Part shown: positions 1-7,108 of the stretch, piece by piece
Layout of the letters: each line of letters starts with the position of its first letter
Position numbering within the stretch: the first letter of the stretch is position 1
Assembly (NCBI GenBank): GCA_900772845.1
Contig: CAAGSD010000118.1
Coordinates: 1-15,628, forward strand
Origin: Lachnospiraceae bacterium
Lineage (GTDB): Bacteria; Bacillota; Clostridia; Lachnospirales; Lachnospiraceae
Direction of reading: 5' to 3'
DNA: 15,628 nucleotides
Program-made: the position numbers and the translations under genes
The notes under the pieces: generated by a model
Databases searched by the model: none
Seen by the model: only the letters and a program-made list of their open reading frames with translations
What the model was told of the DNA's origin: nothing

Positions 1-133
1 ACCGGAGATTTGCTTACAGCTTCCTTCAGATTCCACCTCACGATGGACACCCTTGCTGTTCGGCTATATACTTCCCACTATCCGGGCGTATTCGGGACTA
101 GCACCCGTTAGAGTGCGCCCATGGCGCGCAAAC
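1..133 (-). mobile_element. Group IIC intron, 5' end (partial, runs off window)
   Basis: Read on the minus strand from 133 downward, this matches the conserved 5' part (domain I) of bacterial group IIC introns of the Oceanobacillus iheyensis type. In order it has ATGGGCGCA, a GGGTG...AGTCCCGAA block, CAAGGGTGTCC, then GGAATCTGAAGGAAGC and GCAAA..CCGGT at the window edge. The likely first base is G133 (GTTTG, an imperfect match to GUGYG). The intron starts seven bases after the hairpin of the aldehyde dehydrogenase terminator; group IIC introns characteristically insert just downstream of intrinsic terminators, so position and sequence agree. The reverse transcriptase and 3' domains lie outside the window. 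The weak GUGYG match could mean a decayed copy. Confidence 0.85.
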
Positions 134-165
134 TAGAAAACTCTTCCTGTTACTTCAGGAAGAGT
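134..165 (-). terminator. Rho-independent terminator of the aldehyde dehydrogenase gene
   Basis: A perfect 10-bp stem (140-149 with 156-165) with a 6-nt loop is followed on the minus strand by TTTT. The TAA stop codon of the upstream gene (152-150) lies in the loop. It is also the apparent target of the group IIC intron that begins at 133. Confidence 0.88.
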
Positions 166-1607
166 CTCAATAACTTCTCTTTTTTCTCATCATACCTCTG
201 GTACCGTATCGGCAGATCCATCCATGTCTTTTTGTCCACGACACTCCGATAATGGCTAAAGGTCTCGAATCCGGTACGACCGTGATACCCACCCATGCCA
301 CTCTCACCCACGCCGCCGAAGGGCATGGCGCTGGTGGCGAGATGAATGATGGTGTCGTTGATGCAGCCGCCGCCAAAATGGCAGTGATCCAGGATCCGTC
401 TCTGCGCCTTTTTATCTTCACTGAAGAAATACAGTGCCAGCGGATGGGGGTGTTCCTCCACACAGCGGATTGCCCAATCCACAAAGTCTCCCGAAGCCGA
501 ATGCGTCCCAGAATCCTCCATGCAAACCTCATTTTGCACAGCACTTTTCTCTGGATCGTGTGCGTGATACGTCACCACCGGCAGGATCGGTCCGAAGATC
601 TCTTCTCCCATCACGGCATCCGCCCAGTCCACATCCGTCATCACCGTAGGCGCAATGCGCAGCGTCTTCTCGTCATACTGTCCGCCGCAGACGATTTTTT
701 CCGCATCCATCAATCCCAACAGTCTGTGAAAATGCTTTTCGTTAATGATTTTCCCGTAATCCGGATTCTGCAGGGGATCTGCACCAAACTGCTTCGCGAT
801 CTCCGCCCGGATAGCTTCCACCAATCGGTCGCGGATCCTGACATCACACAACACATAATCCGGTGCCACACAGGTCTGCCCGCAGTTTAGATATTTTCCG
901 AATACGATCCTCCTCGCCGCCAGCGGAAGCTTCGCCGTAGCATCCACGATACAGGGACTTTTCCCGCCCAGCTCCAGCGTCACCGGGGTCAAATATTCCG
1001 CAGCACTTCTAAGCACCTCCCGTCCCACGGTCTTGCCTCCGGTGAAAAATATCATATCAAACCGCTGCTGTAACAATGCCTGATTCTCTGCTCTGCCGCC
1101 GGTGATCACCGTCACATATTCCGCCGGGAAGCATTCTTCCAAAATCATTTTCAGCACTGCTGCCGTCGCCGGAGCATAAGCACTGGGTTTTACCACTGCG
1201 GTATTCCCTGCGGCAATAGCATCGATCAACGGATCCAGTGTCAATAACACCGGATAATTCCATGGACTCATGATCAGCACGGTGCCATAGGGTGACGGAG
1301 ACCGGAAGCTCCTCGCTGCGAACTGTGCTAACGGCGTCGGGACTCTTTTTTCCCGCATCAGTCCCCGGAGATGCTTCTGCATCCAGGTCAGTTCCGACAG
1401 GGTCAGTCCGATCTCGCACATATAGCTCTCCATCCGGCTTTTCCCAAGATCCTGTCGCAGTGCGTCATTCAATTCTGTTTCATGGCACTGCAGGGATGCC
1501 TTTAACTTTCCCAGCTGTTCTGCCCGAAATTTCCGGGAAAGTGTGGCTCCCGTGGCAAAATATTCTCTTTGTCTGTTCAATATCGTCTGGATCTCCTGCT
1601 CTGTCAT
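150..1607 (-). CDS. NAD(P)-dependent aldehyde dehydrogenase, ALDH3-like
   Basis: This 485-aa cytoplasmic enzyme should oxidise an aldehyde to the carboxylic acid using NAD(P)+. Family landmarks are all present: SPWNYP (114-119) and AGNTAVVKPS (133-142) of the cofactor fold, FFTGG (187-191), the general-base glutamate in LELGGKSP (E212), and the nucleophile in NCGQTC (C246). EEIFGP (335-340) and the C-terminal PFGGVGESGMGGYHG (429-443) also match. The overall layout and C-terminus resemble class 3 (fatty or aromatic aldehyde) enzymes. Between ILPVVTY and HPHPLALY there are roughly 25 extra residues (about 349-374, including Asp, Glu and Cys) where family members usually have a short connector. 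The ATG at 1607 follows an AGGAGA site by 6 nt. It appears monocistronic. The substrate cannot be read from the sequence. Confidence 0.93.
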   Translation of the reverse strand: MTEQEIQTILNRQREYFATGATLSRKFRAEQLGKLKASLQCHETELNDALRQDLGKSRMESYMCEIGLTLSELTWMQKHLRGLMREKRVPTPLAQFAARSFRSPSPYGTVLIMSPWNYPVLLTLDPLIDAIAAGNTAVVKPSAYAPATAAVLKMILEECFPAEYVTVITGGRAENQALLQQRFDMIFFTGGKTVGREVLRSAAEYLTPVTLELGGKSPCIVDATAKLPLAARRIVFGKYLNCGQTCVAPDYVLCDVRIRDRLVEAIRAEIAKQFGADPLQNPDYGKIINEKHFHRLLGLMDAEKIVCGGQYDEKTLRIAPTVMTDVDWADAVMGEEIFGPILPVVTYHAHDPEKSAVQNEVCMEDSGTHSASGDFVDWAIRCVEEHPHPLALYFFSEDKKAQRRILDHCHFGGGCINDTIIHLATSAMPFGGVGESGMGGYHGRTGFETFSHYRSVVDKKTWMDLPIRYQRYDEKKEKLLRLFLK

Positions 1608-1652
1608 AGATGTCTCCTGCTTTCATATCTTTATACTACATAGCATACCACA

Positions 1653-1757
1653 TAATTATTCAGAATCACATTCGCCCTATTAATCATGTCAAATGTTCTT
1701 GCGAGTGCAAGCACTCGACGTACATATTGACCTGATTTACATGCCTCTGAATAGTTA
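1653..1757. repeat. Long imperfect palindrome / structured intergenic element
   Basis: The outer arms 1653-1663 and 1747-1757 pair over 11 positions, one as T-G. Inside, ATCA/TGAT and GTCAA/TTGAC (about 1682-1694 with 1727-1738) nest around a perfect CGAGTGC-AA-GCACTCG palindrome (1702-1717). The end sequences (TAATTATTCAGAATCA and TGAATAGTTAC) resemble those of the element at 3329-3416 (TAACTGTTCCGAGTCA and TGAACAGTTCC), so the two may belong to one dispersed repeat family. It lies upstream of the aldehyde dehydrogenase and could be in its leader or contain its promoter; no convincing promoter could be fixed. Confidence 0.55.
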
Positions 1758-1826
1758 CATACTACCCAATTTTGCGTCTCGGTGCAACCGCTTCCCTACT
1801 CATCCTATACATCTCGCTTAAAAGCT

Positions 1827-1889
1827 CGATGAAGTACATTCGCCAAATACTGATTCTTGTGCAAGCACAAATCTGTACTTGGCTCATCG
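1827..1889. repeat. Stem-loop element in the 1608-1957 gene-free stretch
   Basis: CGATGAAGTAC (1827-1837) pairs with GTACT (1875-1879) and TCATCG (1884-1889), leaving a 4-nt bulge. A perfect TTGTGC-AA-GCACAA palindrome (1857-1870) sits in the enclosed loop. It lies just beyond the transporter terminator. Its role is unknown. Apart from this element, the one at 1653-1757 and the terminator near 1900, I see nothing else in this 350-bp gap. Confidence 0.45.
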
Positions 1890-1894
1890 TATAC

Positions 1895-1925
1895 ACAAAA
1901 ACGGCAGAGTTCTCACCCCGCCGTC
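1895..1925 (-). terminator. Probable terminator of the NSS transporter gene
   Basis: On the minus strand ACGGC pairs with GCCGT (outer 5 bp), with an inner GAG-AA-CTC, followed by TTTTTG. It lies about 35 bp after the transporter stop codon. Confidence 0.6.
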
Positions 1926-1957
1926 GTTTGTCTCTTCCTATCTTGATCTCATTTCTC

Positions 1958-3295
1958 CTATTTCCACGCAAAATTTACCATGCCGTACACATAGATGAAC
2001 AGCACTGCCGCCGGAACGAAATATTTGAACACCGGCTTCATCCACGGCTGCACTTTCAGCCCTTTTCCTTCGTTGGCTTCCTCCAGGAATTTGTCCCAGC
2101 CCCAGCCGACTTTGTAACAGCAAAATACCGCCAGTAGAATAGATCCGATGGGCATGATATTATTCGACACCAGGAAATCCCAGAAATCGAGCCAGGTCGT
2201 CCCCGCTGCAAACGGCTGAAAATGAAATACACTGAAACCCAGTGCTGTCGTCAGAGCCAACAGGAAACATCCGGCGCCGCATACCACACACCCTGCCGGT
2301 CTGGACCATCCGGTCAGTTCCCGTACCATGGCCAGGATGTTTTCACACACGCCCAGCACTGTGGACATGGCTGCGAACACCATGAACAGGAAAAATAAGG
2401 TTCCCCACCATCTGCCGCCTGCCATGTTGTTAAATACAGTTGCCATAGTATCAAACAGAAGGCTGGGACCCGCCGTCACTTCCACATCATAAGTGAAGCA
2501 TGCCGGAAATATAATGATACCGGCGATCACTGCCACCAGTGTATCCAGTATAATAATGTGGATGGACTCTCCCATGAGAGAGCGGTCTTTGCCGATATAG
2601 CTTCCGAAGATCGCCATACCGCCCATTCCCACGGATAAGGTGAAAAATGCCTGATTCATGGCACCCACCACCACAGAACCGGTAATCTTGGAGAAATGCG
2701 GGATCAGATAGAAGCTCAATCCCTCTCCTGCTCCCGGAAGTGTAAAGCTGTGCACCGCCAACACCAGTATCAGCACGATCAATGCTGACATCATATATTT
2801 GGTAATACGTTCCAGCCCACCCTGCAGGTTGAAGCTTAAAATGACAAAGGCGATCAGCAAGGTGAACAACAGATATGTCACATTCACAGAGGGCGTCGTG
2901 ATCATTTTTTCAAAACCGAAATCCCGATTCTGCCCTGTCAGAAATTTTACAAAATAATAGAGGATCCATCCGGACACCACCGCATAAAAAGAGATCAATG
3001 CAATGTTTCCGATCAGGCAGACGATGCCCCACAGATTCCACTTTCCCTTGCCGTCGGATAGTTTCCGATACATATAGAGTGGACTCGTCTGAGCCGCACG
3101 CCCCACAGAGAATTCCATGATCATGGTGGGCAGGCCCAGCACGATCAGGCAGATCACATAGATCAACATGAAGCTTCCGCCACCGTTCTGCCCGCACATC
3201 CACGGAAATTTCCACACATTTCCGCAGCCAATGGCGCATCCTGCCGACAGCATAATAAATCCCAAACGACTTCCCAGTCTTTCTCTTTTTTCCAT
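1958..3295 (-). CDS. Sodium-dependent transporter, NSS/SNF family
   Basis: This inner-membrane symporter of the neurotransmitter:sodium symporter family (LeuT/MhsT fold) would couple Na+ influx to uptake of an amino acid or related solute. The first membrane segment carries the family signature: RLGSRLGF, then GCAIGCGNVWKFPW, GQNGGGSF and GLPTMIMEFSVGR. At about 445 residues it fits the shorter bacterial members, which have about 11 membrane segments. I prefer the ATG at 3295, which has a GGAAGG site 9-14 nt upstream and gives the usual short basic N-terminus (MEKRERLGSRLGF). A TTG at 3313 would add six residues. It is divergent from a LysR gene, a common regulator-target arrangement. Its leader contains a strong three-way-junction fold (3330-3415). 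The substrate is not determinable. Confidence 0.93.
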   Translation of the reverse strand: MEKRERLGSRLGFIMLSAGCAIGCGNVWKFPWMCGQNGGGSFMLIYVICLIVLGLPTMIMEFSVGRAAQTSPLYMYRKLSDGKGKWNLWGIVCLIGNIALISFYAVVSGWILYYFVKFLTGQNRDFGFEKMITTPSVNVTYLLFTLLIAFVILSFNLQGGLERITKYMMSALIVLILVLAVHSFTLPGAGEGLSFYLIPHFSKITGSVVVGAMNQAFFTLSVGMGGMAIFGSYIGKDRSLMGESIHIIILDTLVAVIAGIIIFPACFTYDVEVTAGPSLLFDTMATVFNNMAGGRWWGTLFFLFMVFAAMSTVLGVCENILAMVRELTGWSRPAGCVVCGAGCFLLALTTALGFSVFHFQPFAAGTTWLDFWDFLVSNNIMPIGSILLAVFCCYKVGWGWDKFLEEANEGKGLKVQPWMKPVFKYFVPAAVLFIYVYGMVNFAWK

Positions 3296-3329
3296 ACCCC
3301 TGATCCTTCCCAAGTCTTTCTTATTTTAT

Positions 3330-3415
3330 AACTGTTCCGAGTCATGTGGCTATCACGGAATCTTCGCCACATGCTTGCATTCGTAAGGATTTTGCGAATG
3401 CATCCATGAACAGTT
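3330..3415 (-). ncRNA. Three-way-junction RNA fold in the transporter leader (riboswitch-like candidate, or dispersed palindromic repeat)
   Basis: On the minus strand three perfect 8-bp helices form a closed three-way junction. P1 is AACTGTTC/GAACAGTT (3415-3408 with 3337-3330). P2 is TGCATTCG/CGAATGCA (3402-3395 with 3383-3376, 11-nt loop). P3 is CATGTGGC/GCCACATG (3373-3366 with 3350-3343, 15-nt loop). Junction strands are 5, 2 and 5 nt. The fold lies 35 nt before the transporter ATG. Six bases of the P2 loop (ATCCTT, 3390-3385) are exactly complementary to AAGGAT in the ribosome-site region (3308-3303), which offers a way to block translation. It matches no riboswitch class that I recognise. 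End similarity to 1653-1757 makes a repeat element the main alternative. Confidence 0.6.
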
Positions 3416-3440
3416 CCCATATTTGCGCCATCTTTTCACA

Positions 3441-3469
3441 TTGACAGCCCTATTTTCTCATTATATAAT
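3441..3469 (+). promoter_or_regulatory. Consensus sigma-A promoter of the LysR gene
   Basis: TTGACA (3441-3446), a 17-bp spacer and TATAAT (3464-3469) match the full consensus. This gives a leader of about 90 nt before the ATG at 3565. Confidence 0.85.
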
Positions 3470-3497
3470 TTTGTTAAATATTTGAAAAACAAATTAT
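3465..3497. promoter_or_regulatory. Inverted repeat at the lysR start site, candidate LysR-family operator
   Basis: ATAATTTTGTT (3465-3475) and AACAAATTAT (3488-3497) form an inverted repeat with one indel, and a T-N11-A motif (T3475, A3487) lies at its centre. It overlaps the -10 and start site of lysR and sits in the divergent spacer, as expected for autoregulation. The stretch is AT-rich, so chance is possible. Confidence 0.4.
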
Positions 3498-3564
3498 TTT
3501 TATCACATTGATTTAAAAATTAAATCCTTGTTGCTCACATGATTTCAGAAAGCGGAAAGATATT

Positions 3565-4440
3565 ATGGATGTCAAAAACCTCGAAACCTTTGTCATGGTA
3601 AATGAATTAAAAAGCTTTACACTGGCGGCGCAGCGTCTGGGCTACACCCAGTCTACGGTATCTTTTCAGATCAAACAATTGGAAAAAGAGCTCTCCATTC
3701 CTTTGTTTGAGCGGATCGGTCATACCGTGACCCTGACCAACGAAGGGGAAAAGCTGCTGCCGCTGGCCCAGCAGATCCTGCGTCTCGCCGCAGAAGCCAC
3801 CCACATCAGCGGCAACACCGCTCCGGAGGGATTGGTGCGCATCGCCATTGCAGAATCTCTGGCCAGTTGGGAATTTCACAGCCGTTTTAAGGATTTTCAT
3901 GAAAAATATCCGGGAATCCGATTGAAGATCATCGCTACCAGCACCGATGAAATGTTCCGGATGCTGGGACAGAATCAGGTGGACATTGTATACACGCTGG
4001 ACCGCCGTATTTTTAATCACAATTATGTGACCGCTTTCGAAGCTCCCGTGGATATTCATTTCGTCACCGGTGCCGGTCATCCCTTAGCCGGACAGCCTGC
4101 GGTCACCTTGGAACAGCTTCTGGAATATCCTCTGATCCTGACGGAGAAAAATATGAGTTACCGGGCTGCTCTGGATGACCTGCTCTCCCAAAACGGCCGG
4201 GAGACCTTGCCGATCATGGAAGTTGGCGATACCCAGCTGATCCGCAATCTCCTGTGTCAGAACCTTGGCATCTCCTATCTGCCGGAGTTCGTGATCGCAG
4301 AGGATCTGGCAAAGGGAAACCTCATCAGTCTCCCTATGCCTGAGATTCATCCGGATATCTGGCGACAGCTTCTGTATCACCGGAACAAATGGATCTCTCC
4401 CGAGCTGAAATGTGTAATAAAATACCTGCAGGAGGAATAA
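3565..4440 (+). CDS. LysR-family transcriptional regulator
   Basis: This 291-aa cytoplasmic DNA-binding protein has the classic N-terminal winged helix-turn-helix: LETFVMV, SFTLAAQRLGYTQSTVSFQI (about 17-36), LEKELSIPLFERIG, then TNEGEKLLPLAQQIL. This is followed by the linker helix and a periplasmic-binding-protein-like effector domain from about residue 90 (VRIAIAESLASW onward). The ATG at 3565 follows a GGAAAG site by 6 nt. It is transcribed divergently from the NSS transporter, and I infer that it controls that gene and itself. The last codons and stop form part of its own terminator hairpin. The effector is unknown. Confidence 0.93.
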   Translation: MDVKNLETFVMVNELKSFTLAAQRLGYTQSTVSFQIKQLEKELSIPLFERIGHTVTLTNEGEKLLPLAQQILRLAAEATHISGNTAPEGLVRIAIAESLASWEFHSRFKDFHEKYPGIRLKIIATSTDEMFRMLGQNQVDIVYTLDRRIFNHNYVTAFEAPVDIHFVTGAGHPLAGQPAVTLEQLLEYPLILTEKNMSYRAALDDLLSQNGRETLPIMEVGDTQLIRNLLCQNLGISYLPEFVIAEDLAKGNLISLPMPEIHPDIWRQLLYHRNKWISPELKCVIKYLQEE

Positions 4441-4456
4441 TCCCCTGCAGGTTTTC
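4424..4456 (+). terminator. Terminator of the LysR gene
   Basis: ACCTGCAGG (4424-4432) pairs with CCTGCAGGT (4444-4452), with an extra GG/CC inside, followed by TTTT. The stop codon lies in the loop, so coding sequence and terminator overlap. Confidence 0.85.
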
Positions 4457-4477
4457 TATTATATATGGATGATGCCA

Positions 4478-4538
4478 GGGTCAAAAGGTCTAAGCCCATA
4501 TGAGCTTGCTCATAAGTGGGTGAAAGACCTTAGGACCC
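4478..4538 (-). repeat. 61-bp near-perfect palindrome, probable dispersed repeat and feoB terminator
   Basis: Nested arms are GGGTC/GACCC (4478-4482, 4534-4538), AAGGTCT/AGACCTT (4485-4491, 4525-4531), CCCA/TGGG (4495-4498, 4517-4520) and TATGAGC/GCTCATA (4499-4505, 4508-4514) around a 2-nt centre. On the minus strand it starts about 28 bp after the feoAB stop, and the AGACC arm runs into TTTT, so it could end feoAB transcription. Its length and symmetry exceed an ordinary terminator and suggest a mobile or dispersed palindromic unit. Confidence 0.65.
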
Positions 4539-4566
4539 GCCCCAATATTCACTTATCAAGGAATTT

Positions 4567-6906
4567 TCATCCCAGAAGCATTCCGATTCCATGTACCAGA
4601 AAGGCAGCTGCCCATGCCACAAAACACTGCCAGAATACCACGCCAAATGCCCATTTTCTGCCAAGTTCCCTCCGAACAGACGCAATAGCCGCCACACAGG
4701 GCGTGTACAACAGGCTGAACACCAGCAACGTTGCTGCTGCCAGAGGCGTCAGTGCCGTTGCAATGCTGCCACCAAACAGAACTTCCAGCGTTGCCACCAC
4801 ACTTTCCTTCGCCATAAATCCACTGATCAAAGACGTGCAGATCCGCCAGTCCCCCAATCCCAACGGGCTAAACAGCGGTACCAGCAGACCCGACAGCATC
4901 GCCAGCATACTGTCCGCCGAATCTTCCACCAGATTCAGTTTCAGGTCAAAGCTCTGCAGGAACCATACCACGATGGTAGCAATAAAGATTACCGTGAATG
5001 CCTTTTGTAAAAAGTCTTTTGCCTTTTCCCACAACAGTTGTCCGACATTTTTGGCCCCGGGCAGACGATAATTCGGCAGTTCCATTACAAACGGTACCGG
5101 CTCGCCCTTGAACAAGGTTCCCCGATATAAAAATGCCACCAGAATACCGATCACAATACCCAACAGATACAGGGCCGACATGATCAGTCCTCCTTTTCCC
5201 GGGAAAAATACGCTCACGAAGAACGAATAAATCGGTAATTTTGCAGAACAGCTCATAAACGGAGTAAGCAGGATCGTCATCTTACGGTCTCTCTCACTGG
5301 TCAGCGTTCTCGTCGCCATGACCGCCGGAACCGTACATCCGAAGCCGATCAGCATCGGCACAATGCTCCGTCCGGACAGGCCGATCTTTCTCAGCAGCTT
5401 ATCCATCACAAATGCTACTCGGGCAATATAACCGCTGTCCTCCATCAGCGACAGGAAGAAAAACAGCGTCACTACGATGGGCAGAAAGCTTAATACGCTT
5501 CCTACACCGGTAAAAATACCATCGATCACTAGGCTTTGCACTGCGCTGTTGACATGTGCCGCCGTCATGGCTGCATCTGCCAACTCCGTCAGCTGACCGA
5601 TCCCTAGCTCTAAAAGTCCCTGGAGCCATGCTCCGATGACATTAAAGGTCAGGTAGAATACCAATACCATGATCAGAACAAAACAGGGAATCGCCGTATA
5701 TTTTCCGGTGAGGATCCGATCGATCTTCTCACTGCGGATACGTTCTTTACTTTCCTTCGGTTTCACTACTGTCTGTTCACATAATCTCTCGATAAAATCA
5801 AAACGCATATCAGCAATGGCCGCACTTCTGTCCACGCCACGCTCCGCCTCCATCTGGCAGACAATGTGCTCCAGCATTTCTTTTTCATTTTCATCCAGCT
5901 GCAGCTTCTCCAGGATCAGGTGGTCTCCTTCAATGGCTTTGTTGGCTGCAAAACGTAGGGGCAGCTTCGCAGTCTCCGCATGATCCTCAATCAGATGGCA
6001 TACCGCATGGATGCAGCGGTGTACGGAACCGTCATGATCGTTTTTATCGCAGAAATCCTGCCGCAGCGGCCGTTCCTGATATTTTGCCACATGGACTGCA
6101 TGACGGATCAGTTCGTCCACACCTTCGTTTTTCGCAGCGGAAATGGGGATTACGGGTACTCCCAGGAATGCCTCCATAGCATTCACATCGATGGAACCGT
6201 GATTGCCGGTGACTTCATCCATCATGTTCAGGGCTACGACCATGGGAATGTTCATTTCCAACAACTGCATGGTCAGATACAGATTACGCTCGATATTCGT
6301 GGCATCTACAATATTGATGATAGCCCTTGGCTTCTCATACAGGATAAAATTACGGGATACGATCTCCTCACTGCTGTAAGGAGACATGGAATAAATACCG
6401 GGCAGGTCTGTCACCAAAGTATCCGGATACCCTTTGATGGAACCGTCCTTGCGGTCTACGGTAACTCCGGGGAAATTTCCCACATGCTGGTTCGATCCGG
6501 TGAGCTGATTGAACAGTGTCGTCTTACCGCAGTTCTGATTTCCCGCCAGGGCGAAAGTCAGTGTCGTTCCTTCCGGCAGGGGATTCTCGTCTTTTTTCGA
6601 ATGATATTTTCCTTCCTCACCTAAGCCCGGATGCTCCGCATCTGTCACCCTGTCCAGACCCTTATGTTCTCTCGTTCTCTTCGCAATAGGTGCGATCCCG
6701 ATCTGATCCGCCTCTGCCAGCCGCAGGGTAAGCTCATACCCATGCACCTGTAATTCCATAGGATCCCCCATAGGAGCCAGTTTGACCACCGTTACTTCCG
6801 CTCCCGGGATCATACCCATATCCAGGAAATGCTGACGGAGCTCCCCCGAACCGCCGACGGTTTCGATCACGGCACTTTTACCGATTTCCAATTCTTTCAG
6901 TGTCAT
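4567..6906 (-). CDS. feoB: FeoA-FeoB fusion, ferrous iron transporter
   Basis: This 779-aa fusion should import Fe2+ across the cytoplasmic membrane. Residues 1-75 are a FeoA (SH3-like) domain (LEIGKSAVIETV, HFLDMGMIPGAEV). A linker of about 40 residues leads to the FeoB GTPase: G1 GNQNCGKT (122-129), G2 around NFPGVT (144-149), G3 DLPG (167-170) and G4 NMMD (227-230). A helical regulatory region follows to about 390. Then come the polytopic permease with Gate motifs (SYIARVAFVMD-like, IGFGCTVPAVMATRTL) and the C-terminal LLYTPCVAAIASVRRELG. FeoA and FeoB are more often separate genes; fusions occur in Clostridia. The ATG at 6906 has an AAAGGA site at a rather long 12-13 nt. A Fur-type box overlaps the promoter, indicating iron repression. 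Confidence 0.95.
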   Translation of the reverse strand: MTLKELEIGKSAVIETVGGSGELRQHFLDMGMIPGAEVTVVKLAPMGDPMELQVHGYELTLRLAEADQIGIAPIAKRTREHKGLDRVTDAEHPGLGEEGKYHSKKDENPLPEGTTLTFALAGNQNCGKTTLFNQLTGSNQHVGNFPGVTVDRKDGSIKGYPDTLVTDLPGIYSMSPYSSEEIVSRNFILYEKPRAIINIVDATNIERNLYLTMQLLEMNIPMVVALNMMDEVTGNHGSIDVNAMEAFLGVPVIPISAAKNEGVDELIRHAVHVAKYQERPLRQDFCDKNDHDGSVHRCIHAVCHLIEDHAETAKLPLRFAANKAIEGDHLILEKLQLDENEKEMLEHIVCQMEAERGVDRSAAIADMRFDFIERLCEQTVVKPKESKERIRSEKIDRILTGKYTAIPCFVLIMVLVFYLTFNVIGAWLQGLLELGIGQLTELADAAMTAAHVNSAVQSLVIDGIFTGVGSVLSFLPIVVTLFFFLSLMEDSGYIARVAFVMDKLLRKIGLSGRSIVPMLIGFGCTVPAVMATRTLTSERDRKMTILLTPFMSCSAKLPIYSFFVSVFFPGKGGLIMSALYLLGIVIGILVAFLYRGTLFKGEPVPFVMELPNYRLPGAKNVGQLLWEKAKDFLQKAFTVIFIATIVVWFLQSFDLKLNLVEDSADSMLAMLSGLLVPLFSPLGLGDWRICTSLISGFMAKESVVATLEVLFGGSIATALTPLAAATLLVFSLLYTPCVAAIASVRRELGRKWAFGVVFWQCFVAWAAAFLVHGIGMLLG

Positions 6907-6964
6907 AACACTTCTGTGTCCTTTCGTATCTCAACATCTTAATGTTCTGTGTTGTAACAGAAGT

Positions 6965-6998
6965 ATTATAGCGCATTTGGTATTGAAAATCAGTATCA
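6965..6998 (-). promoter_or_regulatory. feoAB promoter with Fur-type box
   Basis: On the minus strand TGATACTGATTTTCA (6998-6984) matches the 7-1-7 Fur consensus TGATAATnATTATCA at all but two positions. Symmetry extends to ATTGA/TCAAT at the flanks (6982-7000). TATAAT (6970-6965) lies downstream, so the box covers the expected -35 position. I infer iron-dependent repression. The -35 itself is poor. Confidence 0.75.
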
Positions 6999-7012
6999 AT
7001 TTGTTTTTTTAT

Positions 7013-7038
7013 TTCCATAATTTTTTAAAAAAATGGAA
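7013..7038. repeat. AT-rich inverted repeat between feoB and the chemoreceptor gene
   Basis: TTCCAT (7013-7018) and ATGGAA (7033-7038) flank a T6-A6 centre. It lies in the divergent spacer upstream of the chemoreceptor and could be an operator or a chance product of AT-richness. No clear promoter for the chemoreceptor gene was found. Confidence 0.3.
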
Positions 7039-7108
7039 TAAAAATGTAGAAAAAAATGATGAAAGCAGTTACACTTAAAATAGTATCAATAGAAAAGGGA
7101 GGAAACTT

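Noticed and set aside
252..890. Open frame of 212 codons on the plus strand inside the aldehyde dehydrogenase gene
   Set aside because: It is antisense to a clearly conserved enzyme, has no ribosome site, and its translation has no family features.
3300..3420. T-box, glycine or purine riboswitch upstream of the transporter
   Set aside because: The T-box sequence, the glycine-aptamer core and the purine loop motifs are all absent; only the general three-way topology is shared.
5980..6624. Plus-strand open frame of 214 codons inside feoAB
   Set aside because: It is antisense to the conserved GTPase domain, with no independent support.
6909..6964. Long-range pairing of ACTTCTGT and ACAGAAGT in the feoAB leader as an RNA switch
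   Set aside because: The upstream arm (6957-6964) lies at or before the expected start site, so it would mostly not be transcribed.
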